A stretch of 22,306 bases of DNA from an uncultured Loktanella sp. GTDB taxonomy: Bacteria > Pseudomonadota > Alphaproteobacteria > Rhodobacterales > Rhodobacteraceae. Below, piece by piece: positions 15,198-22,306 of the stretch. Each line of letters starts with the position of its first letter. Within the stretch, counting starts at the first letter, position 1. The position numbers and the translations under genes are program-made. The stretch lies in assembly GCA_913061335.1 (NCBI GenBank), contig CAJXTP010000019.1:1-22306 (forward strand), written 5' to 3'. Under the pieces are notes generated by a model. That model did no database searches. It was not told the DNA's origin and worked only from the letters and a program-made list of their open reading frames with translations.

Positions 15198-16264
15198 CTA
15201 AACCGCGCTGGATGAAGTGCCGCGACTGCGCCCGCATCAATTGCGGGCGTTTTTGCGTTTACGAGATCGGCTAATAGTTGCCCAGCGGCAGGGCTTGATT
15301 GCATGCCGTAGCCGCCTTGACCTGCGCACCAGATGAACGATGCATCGCTGCTGTCGGGTCCAATGACCAGCGTTCTGTCGGGCGAAAATGTGCGCAAGCC
15401 TGCCCATGATGACAACAGCCGCGTGACGGGTTGCGTGACGTGGGCCTCGTAGCGCGCGAAGCCTTCGGCCAGTGTCATGTCGTCGGCATATGCATCGTGC
15501 GGGTCCATGGCGTGTTCATCGGCTGGCGACACGATCAGCGCGCCTGCGTCGGGTTTGCAGTACCATGTTTCGCCCGCGCCAAAGATCATTGGCCACGTGG
15601 TCATGTCGTGTCCACCGGGTGCCGGAATGCGCCCCATGGAGCGTCGGTACGCCGTCAGTCCGATGGGTTTTATCCCTGCCATTGCCGCGATTTGATCGGC
15701 CCACGGTCCGCCAGCGTTTACCAAGATGGCACCGCTAAAGTCGCCTTGCTTGGTGGTTACGGTCCAGCCTGTGGCTGTTCGTTTGATCGCGCTTACACCA
15801 GCATTTGTGTGCAGCGAGCCGCCATTGCTGCGGATCGTTTTCACGTAGCCTTGGATCATCCGGTCGGTGTCCAGATCCCACGCGTCCGTGTTCCATGCCG
15901 CATGGGTGATCACGTCTGTGTTGAGGATCGGCACGATTGCCTTGGCCTCCGATGGGCTGAGGGTTTCGAGGGTCATTTGGGTTTGGTCTGCGTGGAATGC
16001 ATCGGTGGTGTCAACGGTTCCCACGGCCATAATGCCGCGCGGCGTCAGCAAGTCGTTTGCGACGTGATACGCCCGACTGGCCGCGTTTAGTGCGACTGTT
16101 GAGGGCTGGCCATAGGTTTCCTCGAACAGGGCCGCCGACCGTCCTGATGCGTGATAGGCGAGTGCGGTTTCAGCCTCTAGCAAGGTCACGGTGCCGAGTT
16201 TGGATAGGGCTGCGCCTGCGGAGGTCCCGCCGACGCCGCCGCCGATAATCAGGAAGTCGGTCAT
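15194..16264 (-). CDS. FAD-dependent oxidoreductase, D-arginine dehydrogenase (DauA)-like
   Basis: This 356-residue flavoprotein is of the DAO family. FAD binds at FLIIGGGVGGTSAGAAL (4-20) and through LLEAE (28-32). Overall order and many blocks resemble Pseudomonas DauA: YHASGRSAA, VPILN, LVNAGGPWAD, WYCKPDAG, SWAGLRTFSPD and GQGGYGMQ. By alignment from memory, Y51, the R207/R208 pair, Y235 and R291 keep the carboxylate-binding and flavin-side residues, while DauA His48 is Leu46 and the guanidinium-contacting Glu87 is Ile78. Oxidation of a D-amino or N-substituted amino acid other than D-arginine is therefore likelier. The ATG overlaps the aldo/keto reductase stop (ATGA), giving a two-gene operon. 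Its last 60 bases contain the terminator of the gene on the other strand. Confidence 0.82.
   Translation of the reverse strand: MTDFLIIGGGVGGTSAGAALSKLGTVTLLEAETALAYHASGRSAALFEETYGQPSTVALNAASRAYHVANDLLTPRGIMAVGTVDTTDAFHADQTQMTLETLSPSEAKAIVPILNTDVITHAAWNTDAWDLDTDRMIQGYVKTIRSNGGSLHTNAGVSAIKRTATGWTVTTKQGDFSGAILVNAGGPWADQIAAMAGIKPIGLTAYRRSMGRIPAPGGHDMTTWPMIFGAGETWYCKPDAGALIVSPADEHAMDPHDAYADDMTLAEGFARYEAHVTQPVTRLLSSWAGLRTFSPDRTLVIGPDSSDASFIWCAGQGGYGMQSSPAAGQLLADLVNAKTPAIDAGAVAALHPARFS
15229..15254 (+). terminator. Intrinsic terminator of the FAD/GcvT gene, inside the convergent coding sequence
   Basis: CGCCCGCA (15229-15236) pairs with TGCGGGCG (15242-15249) around a TCAA(T) loop and is followed by TTTTT (15250-15254). 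It is 32 nt past the FAD/GcvT stop and lies wholly inside the 3' end of the oxidase gene on the minus strand, where it encodes part of TPAIDAGA. Confidence 0.85.
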
Positions 16265-17193
16265 GCTTCTTCGAGCCTGTCTGTTGCGGGTGGCGGTGTT
16301 GGTGAAAGCGCTGTGATCTGTGCGTAAAGATCGGCGTCCATGGTGTAGTTTTCAGCCGCAAGCGACGGGGCGAGCTGGGTCGTGGAGCGCCCTGAAATGA
16401 TCGGTGATGGTTTGGCTGCGTGGGCTGCCACCCATGCGACCGCGAGCGTTGCAGGGTCGATGCCGATGTCTGTGCCAAGGGCCGCCAAATCGCGGGCCGT
16501 TTCGTGCATCCATGTCTGGCCATAGCGTGCGTTGTACCGGTCGTTGTCTGTAATCCGTCCGGTCTCGCCGCGTGCGTATTTGCCTGTCAGTAAGCCGCCG
16601 CCAAGAGGCGAATAGGGGACGATTTTGATGTCTTGGTCTACTGCGACGCCAAAGATTTCGACTTCGGCTTGCCGTTTCACGAGGTTGTACATTGGTTGAA
16701 CCACATCGATACGGGTGCCGAGTTTCTGCGCCACGGACTGCGCCTTCATGATCTGCCATGCCGCAAAGTTGGACACGCCGATATGCCGGATCAACCCGCG
16801 CTGCTGGAAGTCCGCGAAGGTAGCGAACGTTTCCTCTAGGTCGGTGTCGTCGTCGAACCGGTGCAGGTACAACAGGTCAACGCTGTCTTGGTCCAACTGC
16901 TTGCGGCATTGGTCAAAATGGGCGGTCATGTTGGCGCGTGATGCACCGCCGATATAGCCGACTTTGGTCGCCAAATAGATCGCGTCACGCTCTGATTTTA
17001 TGAACTGCCCGAGCAAGGTTTCGGATGCGCCGTCGGCGTACATCACCGCAGTGTCAAAATGGGTGATCCCAGCAGTGCGGGCCGCGTCATACATGGCGCG
17101 ACTGGCCGCTGCGTCCGCGTTGCCGCCGAACTGCATTGTGCCAAATGTGGTGGTGGATACGTGTGCGCCTGAGGCAGTGGTGAGGTGTGTCAT
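16261..17193 (-). CDS. Aldo/keto reductase family oxidoreductase
   Basis: This 310-residue (beta/alpha)8 barrel enzyme uses NADPH to reduce aldehydes or ketones. The catalytic tetrad is intact: D47 and Y52 in HFDTAVMYADGASE, K77 in LATKVG, and H111 in YLHRFDD. IGVSNF and VPYSPLGGGLLTGKY are standard family blocks, and the C-terminal IISGRSTTQL contacts the cofactor. Substrate unknown; such proteins next to amino-acid oxidases may handle the aldehyde or keto product. I chose the ATG at 17193, where similarity to the family starts; the frame is open to 17364 but those 57 residues are unlike AKRs. It is followed by the DauA-like gene with a 4-nt overlap, so both are probably made together. Confidence 0.88.
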   Translation of the reverse strand: MTHLTTASGAHVSTTTFGTMQFGGNADAAASRAMYDAARTAGITHFDTAVMYADGASETLLGQFIKSERDAIYLATKVGYIGGASRANMTAHFDQCRKQLDQDSVDLLYLHRFDDDTDLEETFATFADFQQRGLIRHIGVSNFAAWQIMKAQSVAQKLGTRIDVVQPMYNLVKRQAEVEIFGVAVDQDIKIVPYSPLGGGLLTGKYARGETGRITDNDRYNARYGQTWMHETARDLAALGTDIGIDPATLAVAWVAAHAAKPSPIISGRSTTQLAPSLAAENYTMDADLYAQITALSPTPPPATDRLEEA

Positions 17194-17279
17194 GTGCGCC
17201 AGATTTGCATGCGCGCTAGGGGGAGGCAATGGGTTAACCGCTGTCGGCACTGCGCAGAAAGCGGCAGAAGTGCGCATGA

Positions 17280-17408
17280 TCATGATGCGACTTTGAGAGA
17301 CTGGCCCTTCACCACTGCACTCAGCGTCGTAGAAGAAAATACGGTCGCCTTTGATTTCAGCCACGCCGCCTTTGGGCTTACAGCAATAGGGTAGTTGTAC
17401 AAACGCAT
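17280..17408 (-). CDS. Possible 42-residue ORF upstream of the aldo/keto reductase
   Basis: In the 231-nt gap between the DedA-like gene and the aldo/keto reductase, an ATG at 17408 opens a 42-codon frame (MRLYNYPIAVSPKAAW at the start, ending LKVAS) with a TGA at 17280-17282. No Shine-Dalgarno is evident. A second frame over the same bases is also open from a stop near 17420 into the reductase (including CCKPKGGVAEIKGDR). Two open frames in one short stretch mean neither is secure; this could be a leader, a decayed gene end, or plain spacer holding the operon promoter. Confidence 0.2.
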   Translation of the reverse strand: MRLYNYPIAVSPKAAWLKSKATVFSSTTLSAVVKGQSLKVAS

Positions 17409-17424
17409 CGCCGTGCGTCAGCTG

Positions 17425-18075
17425 TCAAAGCGAGGTCAACAAAAAGAATAGAGGCACAGGTGCCACTGCGCAGATCACCGTTATGAGGAACGGCCAGAAC
17501 GGGAAGAGCCGAGATGCGCCAGCGACGAACGCCAGCCCGCCGCCGCCGCCCATAAGTGAATTCCCTGGTGTGTTAAGAGCGACCGCCAATAGCAGGTATC
17601 TGTGGCGTAGCAAATGTTGGCTCATGCCGGATGGCATCATCTGTGAGAGCAAGTTCAGTCGGTCTTCGCGGTTCACTGCGTCAAGTTCTGAGATGAGGTT
17701 TGACGCCTTTTTGAGGCCAAACCAATCGAGAGCGCGTCTTAAAGCTGATGCAGGTACAAGCCGCGCGATAATGTAGGCGACCACCAATGATCCGACCATG
17801 CCGAAATAGACCAAAGGTGCCGCCTGAGCCCCGAAAACCAACAAAAGTGTGAAGCCGATCTCGGCACCGGGAACAAATGGGATCGCCGCCAAAACAACGT
17901 AAAGAGTGAATGCGCCCATCACCATGCCATGAATGGTGGGATCGCTCATCGCGCGCATCTCGGGGATTGTTATTTCCCTGAGGACTCCGCCAAGCAGCCA
18001 TCCACAAAGCAAGAGCACGGCGTAGAAGGCGATGATTCTGCGTTTGGCCCACAGGCGCGTCAGGAGCGGGCGCAT
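17425..18075 (-). CDS. DedA/TVP38-like (VTT domain) inner-membrane protein
   Basis: This 216-residue protein has about five to six hydrophobic stretches: residues 14-32, 50-70, 72-105, 155-170 region, and 185-214. FVPGAEIGFTLLLVFGAQAA (about 67-86) and the later NTPGNSLMGGGGG resemble the re-entrant loop signatures of the VTT/SNARE-associated family, members of which are linked to lipid flipping and membrane homeostasis. Similarity is to the family, not to a characterised member, so the function is open. The ATG at 18075 has only a weak Shine-Dalgarno. It is the first gene after the gene-poor stretch, 231 nt before the aldo/keto reductase on the same strand. Confidence 0.7.
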   Translation of the reverse strand: MRPLLTRLWAKRRIIAFYAVLLLCGWLLGGVLREITIPEMRAMSDPTIHGMVMGAFTLYVVLAAIPFVPGAEIGFTLLLVFGAQAAPLVYFGMVGSLVVAYIIARLVPASALRRALDWFGLKKASNLISELDAVNREDRLNLLSQMMPSGMSQHLLRHRYLLLAVALNTPGNSLMGGGGGLAFVAGASRLFPFWPFLITVICAVAPVPLFFLLTSL

Positions 18076-18508
18076 AGCGGATTTACCATAGGGTCACGTG
18101 TTTCCATTTGGTGGCGCGCGCGCGAAATGGTCTGTGCTGGTCCCAAAAACATGATCACACGTGTGACTTTGCCGTCCGACAGGCGTCGCTTTCGTTCGCC
18201 TGCAGTCCAAGCAAAATTCGCCGCTGAAACAAAAGTTATGGATTTGAGCATGTGCGCAATCATGAGGTCCTCGCTGCCTGATGCCGTAGCATATATCCAA
18301 AAACTGAATTGGCAATCCGAGGGTTGATGGGGTGCGTACGATGCACCCTTTGTCGGCCCTTTTGGCCACGCGGCCAGCAAGCTGCATTCCTGTAGGATTT
18401 TCCGCAAGACCCTCGTGCGCGCCAAAATGACGTTTCGATTGCGCGTGAACTGGCCGAGCTTGGCCCAAGTGAGACATTATGCACACCAGCACCCGATGGT
18501 GCCCGCGG

Positions 18509-18715
18509 GGTCGTCCGTTATTATGGGCGCCTTGCTGCGCAATCATTGCTCTTGCGACACAGGTCGGATCAACGGGGCCGAGGTTTTCGAAAAGTCGGAA
18601 GGCGACTATGTGGTCAATCGTCAGACTTTGCTACAATCTTTCGCGTCGGTCATGGTTATGTGCGGGCTGGTGATTTACCATTGGGAGATTGGCGCAAAAC
18701 AAACGGCGCGGGATT
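18509..18715 (+). pseudogene. Possible frameshifted remnant of a small secreted SH3-like protein
   Basis: Three frames carry protein-like pieces in sequence: a signal-peptide-like LLWAPCCAIIALATQ (near 18515-18560), then in the next frame INGAEVFEKSEGDYVVNRQ (about 18568-18624), then from 18627 in the third frame FATIFRVGHGYVRAGDLPLG and DWRK. Joined, they read like one short exported protein with a bacterial-SH3-type strand pattern and two frameshifts. This is judged by eye; sequencing errors could also explain it. Confidence 0.25.
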
Positions 18716-18728
18716 ACGGCCAGAGCGA

Positions 18729-19142
18729 TCACGGGGTGGTTGTGACTGCCGGCGAACCTGAAGACAGGACTTTTACAATCAATGGCGCGATAACTCCGAT
18801 AGCGGCGGGTGTTAGCGCCGTCGGGAAGCCTTTTCCAGCTGTTGGGGAAGGAATGGGTTGTGCACGGCTGCCGCACACAGAACTCGGACTTCCGGTAAGA
18901 GGCCCGGCAGGAAGCATCGTCTGCCCATGCGTGTGGCCATAAAATGTGGTCTCCCCTTCAAAACCGGAGCTGGCCGCGTGTCTGAAGTCTCCGTCGTGGG
19001 AATTAGGGTTACACTCATCCCCGTGGTTGTGCGCCCCGCAAGCTGACACCAGCAAAAAGCCGACGGCGCATATAATTTTGCCACGGCTGATTGCGAATTT
19101 GGTCGCTGGCGCTTGTGCGCCGTTCATTGTCGAAGTTATCAT
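18729..19142 (-). CDS. Possible lipoprotein, His-rich N-terminal part, unknown function
   Basis: This 137-codon ORF starts with an ATG at 19142 that has GGGGGAAAAC just upstream, an acceptable Shine-Dalgarno. The N-terminus has a basic segment (ISRGK) then IICAVGFLLVSAC, a lipoprotein signal with the modified cysteine at residue 35. The mature start is rich in His, Asp and Asn (CGAHNHGDECNPNSHDGDF), a possible metal-binding patch, followed by YGHTHGQ. The last 70 residues are Ser/Pro/Thr-rich and low in structure, so the gene could be truncated or decayed. Plus-strand frames overlap it. No family recognised. Confidence 0.38.
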   Translation of the reverse strand: MITSTMNGAQAPATKFAISRGKIICAVGFLLVSACGAHNHGDECNPNSHDGDFRHAASSGFEGETTFYGHTHGQTMLPAGPLTGSPSSVCGSRAQPIPSPTAGKGFPTALTPAAIGVIAPLIVKVLSSGSPAVTTTP

Positions 19143-19290
19143 GTTTTCCCCCGTATTTTATGTCCGGCTGCATTCGCCGATTTTATGTGGAACGAAGCTG
19201 GCACGCAAAACCCTGTGCGCCAAACGCGGTCAGCGCGATCCGTTCTGGCCCAGCGCATCGCCCTTGTGTCAAAACCGACCGCCAAACGTC

Positions 19291-19322
19291 AAAAGGGCCA
19301 TCCAACAGGACGGCCCTTTTTA
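19291..19322. terminator. Bidirectional rho-independent terminator
   Basis: AAAAGGGCC (19291-19299) pairs with GGCCCTTTT (19312-19320); TCC/GGA pairs inside around a small loop. T-runs flank both sides, so it works in both directions. It lies 20 nt past the stop of the BMP binding-protein gene and closes that transporter transcript. Confidence 0.88.
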
Positions 19323-19341
19323 GATTTATTGGCTTATAGGC

Positions 19342-20418
19342 TTACTGTGGAACGTCGCCTGTGATGCCTTCTACGTAGAAGTTCATGCCAGCCAATGTGC
19401 CGTCGTCAGCAGTTTCGCCTGCACCCAGCCAAGCCGAGCCGTCTTGCTTGTTCACTGGGCCTGTAAAGGCGTGGTATGAACCGTCTGCAAGGCTGTCGCG
19501 CAGCGCTTCTGCGGAGGCTTTGATTTCAGCAGGAACAGCCGATGAGATGTCGCCGATGCCGACCATGCCAGCGCCAATGCCATCCCATGTGTCTGTGCTT
19601 GTCCATGTGCCATCCATGACCGCTTGGGTCCGTGCGATGTAATATGGTGCCCAGTTATCAATGATCGATGATACGCGTGGGAATGGACCAAATTCAGCCA
19701 TGTCGGATGCCTGACCAAATGTCACAACGTTGCCAGCGGCTTGTGCTGCTGCCTGTGGTGCAGAGGAGTCAGTGTGCTGCAGGATCACGTCGGCGTCTTG
19801 TTCGATCAGCACGGATGCGGCTTCTGCTTCTTTTGCAGGGTCGAACCATGTGTAAGCCCAGACAATTTTGAATTCGACGTCAGGGTTAACAGCTTTGGCG
19901 TGGATGTAGGCTGCATTGATGCCGCGCACAACTTCTGGGATCGGGAACGAGCCGATGTAGCCGATGATGTTGGACGTGGTCATTTGACCCGCGATGTGAC
20001 CTTGAACGGCGCGCCCTTCGTAGAAACGAGCGGAGTATGTTGACACGTTGTCAGCCCGCTTAAAGCCAGTCGCGTGCTCGAATTTCACGTCTGGGAATTT
20101 GGCTGCGACGTTGATTGTCGGGTCCATGTAGCCAAACGATGTTGTGAAGATCAGGTCAGCCCCACCAAGCGCCATCTGGGACATCACGCGTTCTGCGTCT
20201 GGTCCTTCTGGTACGCTTTCAACGAAGACGGTTTCAACCGCGTCGCCAAATTCAGCTTCGACCGCAAGGCGTGCTTGGTCGTGCTCATATGTCCAGCCGC
20301 CGTCGCCAACTGGCCCGACGTAGACAAAGCCAACCTTTGTTTGATGTGCATCGGCAAATGCGCCGGATGCAAAGCCAAGTGCGAGTGTCGCCCCAGCAAG
20401 CAGTGTTTTCATAGTCAT
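19342..20418 (-). CDS. BMP family ABC transporter substrate-binding protein
   Basis: This 358-residue periplasmic receptor of the BMP/PnrA group is likely to bind a nucleoside or related purine compound and deliver it to the two permeases encoded upstream. The signal peptide is residues 1-22 (MTMKTLLAGATLALGFASG, cleavage after AFA). VGFVYVGPVGDGGWTYEHD follows at once, a block typical of proteobacterial BMP receptors, and later come FTTSFGYMDP and DVILQHTDSSAP. I chose the ATG at 20418 because GGGAG lies 7 nt upstream; a second ATG at 20412 is possible, and the open frame to 20721 is not credible because it overlaps the permease gene. It sits 35 nt after the permease and is last in the operon. 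Confidence 0.9.
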   Translation of the reverse strand: MTMKTLLAGATLALGFASGAFADAHQTKVGFVYVGPVGDGGWTYEHDQARLAVEAEFGDAVETVFVESVPEGPDAERVMSQMALGGADLIFTTSFGYMDPTINVAAKFPDVKFEHATGFKRADNVSTYSARFYEGRAVQGHIAGQMTTSNIIGYIGSFPIPEVVRGINAAYIHAKAVNPDVEFKIVWAYTWFDPAKEAEAASVLIEQDADVILQHTDSSAPQAAAQAAGNVVTFGQASDMAEFGPFPRVSSIIDNWAPYYIARTQAVMDGTWTSTDTWDGIGAGMVGIGDISSAVPAEIKASAEALRDSLADGSYHAFTGPVNKQDGSAWLGAGETADDGTLAGMNFYVEGITGDVPQ

Positions 20419-20453
20419 AGTTTTCTCCCAAAAAGTGGACTGTGGTGATGCCA

Positions 20454-21368
20454 TTAACGTGAGGCGTGAAAGATTCGGCCAAGTGAGCCGGGTGCCCGTC
20501 CTGCCGACATAATAACCAATACGACGATGGTGGCTATATAGGGCGACATAGAAAGGTATTCGACCGGAATGGCGAGCCCCGCGGCCTGAAGGTTCAGCTG
20601 CAAAACAGTCATCCCGCCGAAAAGATATGCACCGAGCAAAAGCCGCCACGGTTTCCAGCCTGCAAAGACCACAATCGCAAGTGCGATCCAGCCTGCGCCT
20701 GCCGTCATGCCTTCGGTCCATTGCGGGACCCGCACGAGCGATAGGTATGCCCCGCCAAGTCCTGCGCAGGCTCCACCGAACATGATCGCTAGGATGCGGA
20801 TACGGGTGACTTTGTAGCCTAGCGCGTGCGCTGCATCGTGGTTTTCGCCGACTGCCCGCAGGACAAGCCCGCCTTGGGTTTTATGCAAGAACCACCATGT
20901 CGCCGCCACAAGGATCAGCCCGACATAGACCATTGGATCATGTTGGAACACGATTGGGCCAATGATCGGAATGTCCCCCAGCAATGGGATGTGCCAGTCG
21001 GGGAAAGACGGTGCTTTGATCCCGATGTAGCCTTGGCCGATAAGCGCGGACAGTCCGAGCCCGAACAGCGTAAGCGCGAGGCCCGTCGCCACTTGGTTTG
21101 ACAACAGATATTGCGTCAGGATGCCAAAAAGCAGCGCAAGGAATGCCCCACCAACGGCGGCCCCAATAAACCCGAGCCATGGCGACCCTGTGCTGACAGC
21201 CACGACGAAACCACAGACGGCCCCCGTGATCATCATGCCCTCAACCCCAAGGTTCAGCACACCTGCGCGTTCGACGACTAGTTCACCGATTGCGGCAAGC
21301 AGGATCGGGGTTGCAGCGACCATAAGCGAGGCCAGCAGCAGGATTGGATTGATTGATGACAGGTCCAT
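20454..21368 (-). CDS. ABC transporter permease, YufQ/NupC type
   Basis: This 304-residue inner-membrane protein is one of the two permease subunits of the BMP-linked importer. It opens with MDLSSINPILLLASLMVAATPILLAA in two parts, then the characteristic VVERAGVLNLGVEGMM (31-46), and has about eight to ten hydrophobic segments. The cytoplasmic loop LRAVGENHDAAHALGY (about 173-188) matches the EAA-like ATPase-coupling loop of this permease group. GWKPWRLLLGAYLFGG near the C-terminus is another family block. Its ATG overlaps the TGA of the other permease by one base, indicating coupled translation and a 1:1 ratio. Length is normal for the family. Confidence 0.9.
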   Translation of the reverse strand: MDLSSINPILLLASLMVAATPILLAAIGELVVERAGVLNLGVEGMMITGAVCGFVVAVSTGSPWLGFIGAAVGGAFLALLFGILTQYLLSNQVATGLALTLFGLGLSALIGQGYIGIKAPSFPDWHIPLLGDIPIIGPIVFQHDPMVYVGLILVAATWWFLHKTQGGLVLRAVGENHDAAHALGYKVTRIRILAIMFGGACAGLGGAYLSLVRVPQWTEGMTAGAGWIALAIVVFAGWKPWRLLLGAYLFGGMTVLQLNLQAAGLAIPVEYLSMSPYIATIVVLVIMSAGRAPGSLGRIFHASR

Positions 21369-22306
21369 CAGACGGTCCCTCCTTTGCCAAATTTGATCCG
21401 GTAATTGGTCAGCATATCCACCGCGAGCAGGAAGAACAGAAGCATCCCTTGCAGTAATTGGATCGCGGCCCCCGGTAGGCCCAGATTGGATTGTGCGATC
21501 TCGCCACCGATATAGGTAAGGGCCATTAAGCCACCCGCCAGCAGAATACCGATTGGGTGTAGCCGTCCAAGGAACGCCACGATGATCGCGGTGAACCCGT
21601 AACCGACGTTAAAATCGATGCTGATTTGACCGGCAGGGCCTGAGACTTCGAATAGGCCAGCCAATCCGGCGAGCGCACCTGAAATACCAAGGCAAATCAG
21701 GACCATACGGGCGGGGTTTACGCCGGCGAAGGTTGCAGCACGCGGGCTTTGCCCAGCTAGGCGAACTTGGAACCCAAAGATGTGCCGCGACAGGGTGACA
21801 TAGGCAAAGATAACGGCGATGAATGCCGCGACGATGCCCCAATGCATGCCTGCGCTCTCATTGATCCAGCTTGTCGCACTTGGGTATTGCGCCAAGTTCC
21901 GGCTGCCCGGAAAGCCCATGCCTTCGGGGTTACGCATCGCACCCAGCGCCATGGACGCCAGTAATTGTTCGGCCACATAGACCAGCATCAGGGATACCAA
22001 AATCTCGTTTGTGCCAAATTTGACCCGCAAAACACCAGGGATCATCGCCCATGCCCAGCCGCCAAATGCGCCACCTAAAACCATCAGCGGAAAGATCAGG
22101 CGCGATTCCATCGGATGGAATGCGAGGCCCACGGCAGCCCCGCAAATGGCCCCCATGATGTATTGGCCCTCGGCGCCGATATTCCAGACACCTGCGCGGA
22201 AACCAAAGCTAAGCCCAATCGCGATCAGCACCAAAGGCGCGCCTTTGATCAGCAGTTGTGGGCGGTAAAACCATGCGAATTCGGAAAATAGTGGATCGAG
22301 GAAAAT
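21368..22306 (-). CDS. ABC transporter permease, YufP type (partial, N-terminus outside window)
   Basis: The frame is open to the window edge, with 312 residues visible plus the TGA at 21368-21370; about 40-60 N-terminal residues are missing by comparison with the usual length near 360. The first visible residues are IFLDPLFSEFAWFYRPQ, then LSFGFRAGVWNIGAEGQYIMG, the family hallmark next to the first core helices. The coupling loop reads LAGQSPRAATFAGVNPAR, and GFTAIIVAFLGRLHP is conserved further on. An internal ATG-type start at 22234 is only an artefact of truncation. The ATPase gene of the importer is expected further upstream on the minus strand, beyond this window. Confidence 0.9.
   Translation of the reverse strand: MFLDPLFSEFAWFYRPQLLIKGAPLVLIAIGLSFGFRAGVWNIGAEGQYIMGAICGAAVGLAFHPMESRLIFPLMVLGGAFGGWAWAMIPGVLRVKFGTNEILVSLMLVYVAEQLLASMALGAMRNPEGMGFPGSRNLAQYPSATSWINESAGMHWGIVAAFIAVIFAYVTLSRHIFGFQVRLAGQSPRAATFAGVNPARMVLICLGISGALAGLAGLFEVSGPAGQISIDFNVGYGFTAIIVAFLGRLHPIGILLAGGLMALTYIGGEIAQSNLGLPGAAIQLLQGMLLFFLLAVDMLTNYRIKFGKGGTV

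Larger units (their letters stand above)
18076..19341. other. Gene-poor 1.27-kb stretch with short conflicting ORFs
   Basis: No ORF here shows a recognised complete domain. Plus and minus strands both carry open frames of 60-175 codons that overlap each other, typical of spacer or decayed coding DNA in a GC-rich genome. Within it I note a minus-strand lipoprotein-like ORF (18729-19142), a plus-strand patch resembling a frameshifted small SH3 protein (about 18509-18715) and a terminator (19291-19322). I saw no tRNA, inverted terminal repeats or transposase. Confidence 0.5.

Noticed and set aside
18060..18425. 121-codon minus-strand ORF upstream of the DedA-like gene
   Set aside because: It overlaps the DedA-like start, has no recognisable domain or good start signal, and competes with equally long frames on both strands.
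18415..18942. 175-codon plus-strand ORF taken as one intact gene
   Set aside because: Only a middle piece looks protein-like and it appears to continue in other frames; the end overlaps the lipoprotein-like ORF on the other strand.
18076..19341. Insertion sequence, tRNA or integration site in the gene-poor stretch
   Set aside because: No transposase motif, terminal inverted repeats, T-loop consensus or flanking duplication could be seen.

Overview
The window looks like a piece of chromosome from a marine alphaproteobacterium of the order Rhodobacterales (Roseobacter group). The evidence is the combination of an RpoH-family sigma factor of the RpoHII type, coaBC-dut-MoeB in one tight run, a panC-panB pair, a dimethylglycine-dehydrogenase-like FAD/GcvT fusion, a D-amino-acid-dehydrogenase-like flavoprotein, and a BMP-type nucleoside ABC transporter. 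Base composition is moderate to fairly high GC. This placement is inference from gene content; no rRNA gene is present to confirm it.

Layout. Positions 1-675 (minus) hold the end of a cobalamin salvage unit: cobU overlapping a histidine phosphatase cut off by the window edge. Divergent from it, 766-6497 (plus) carries rpoH (RpoHII type), coaBC, dut, a membrane-anchored MoeB/ThiF protein, and an M3 metallopeptidase; coaBC/dut and dut/moeB overlap and look translationally coupled. A promoter-like TGATCC-N16-CGTAAC element sits just upstream of rpoH, as expected for the RpoE (ECF11) to RpoHII cascade known from Rhodobacter. Positions 6535-7976 (minus) hold a FieF-like cation efflux protein and a secreted SH3-repeat protein. 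Divergent to these, a 2-hydroxyacid dehydrogenase (8077-9063) ends at a bidirectional terminator shared with a 50-residue lipoprotein gene. PanC-panB (minus, 4-nt overlap) follow, diverging from an unrecognised membrane-anchored or secreted 453-residue protein.

Positions 12690-17193 form an amino-acid/methylated-amine catabolic neighbourhood: a plus-strand FAD+GcvT dehydrogenase faces a minus-strand aldo/keto reductase and DauA-like oxidase operon. The two transcription units converge with overlapping stop codons, and the plus-strand terminator is embedded in the oxidase coding sequence. Next is a DedA/TVP38-type membrane protein (17425-18075). About 1.27 kb (18076-19341) follows without a confidently intact gene; it holds a possible lipoprotein ORF and what may be decayed coding sequence. 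The right end (19342-22306, minus) is a nucleoside-type ABC transporter: BMP binding protein and two permeases, the last cut by the window edge.

No mobile element, CRISPR array, tRNA or rRNA was found. Most of the window is ordinary chromosomal housekeeping. I see no clear case for a wholly new system. The most interesting points are the rpoH promoter, the membrane-anchored MoeB, substituted catalytic or substrate residues in two enzymes, the embedded terminator, the orphan 453-residue protein, and the decayed-looking region at 18.1-19.3 kb.
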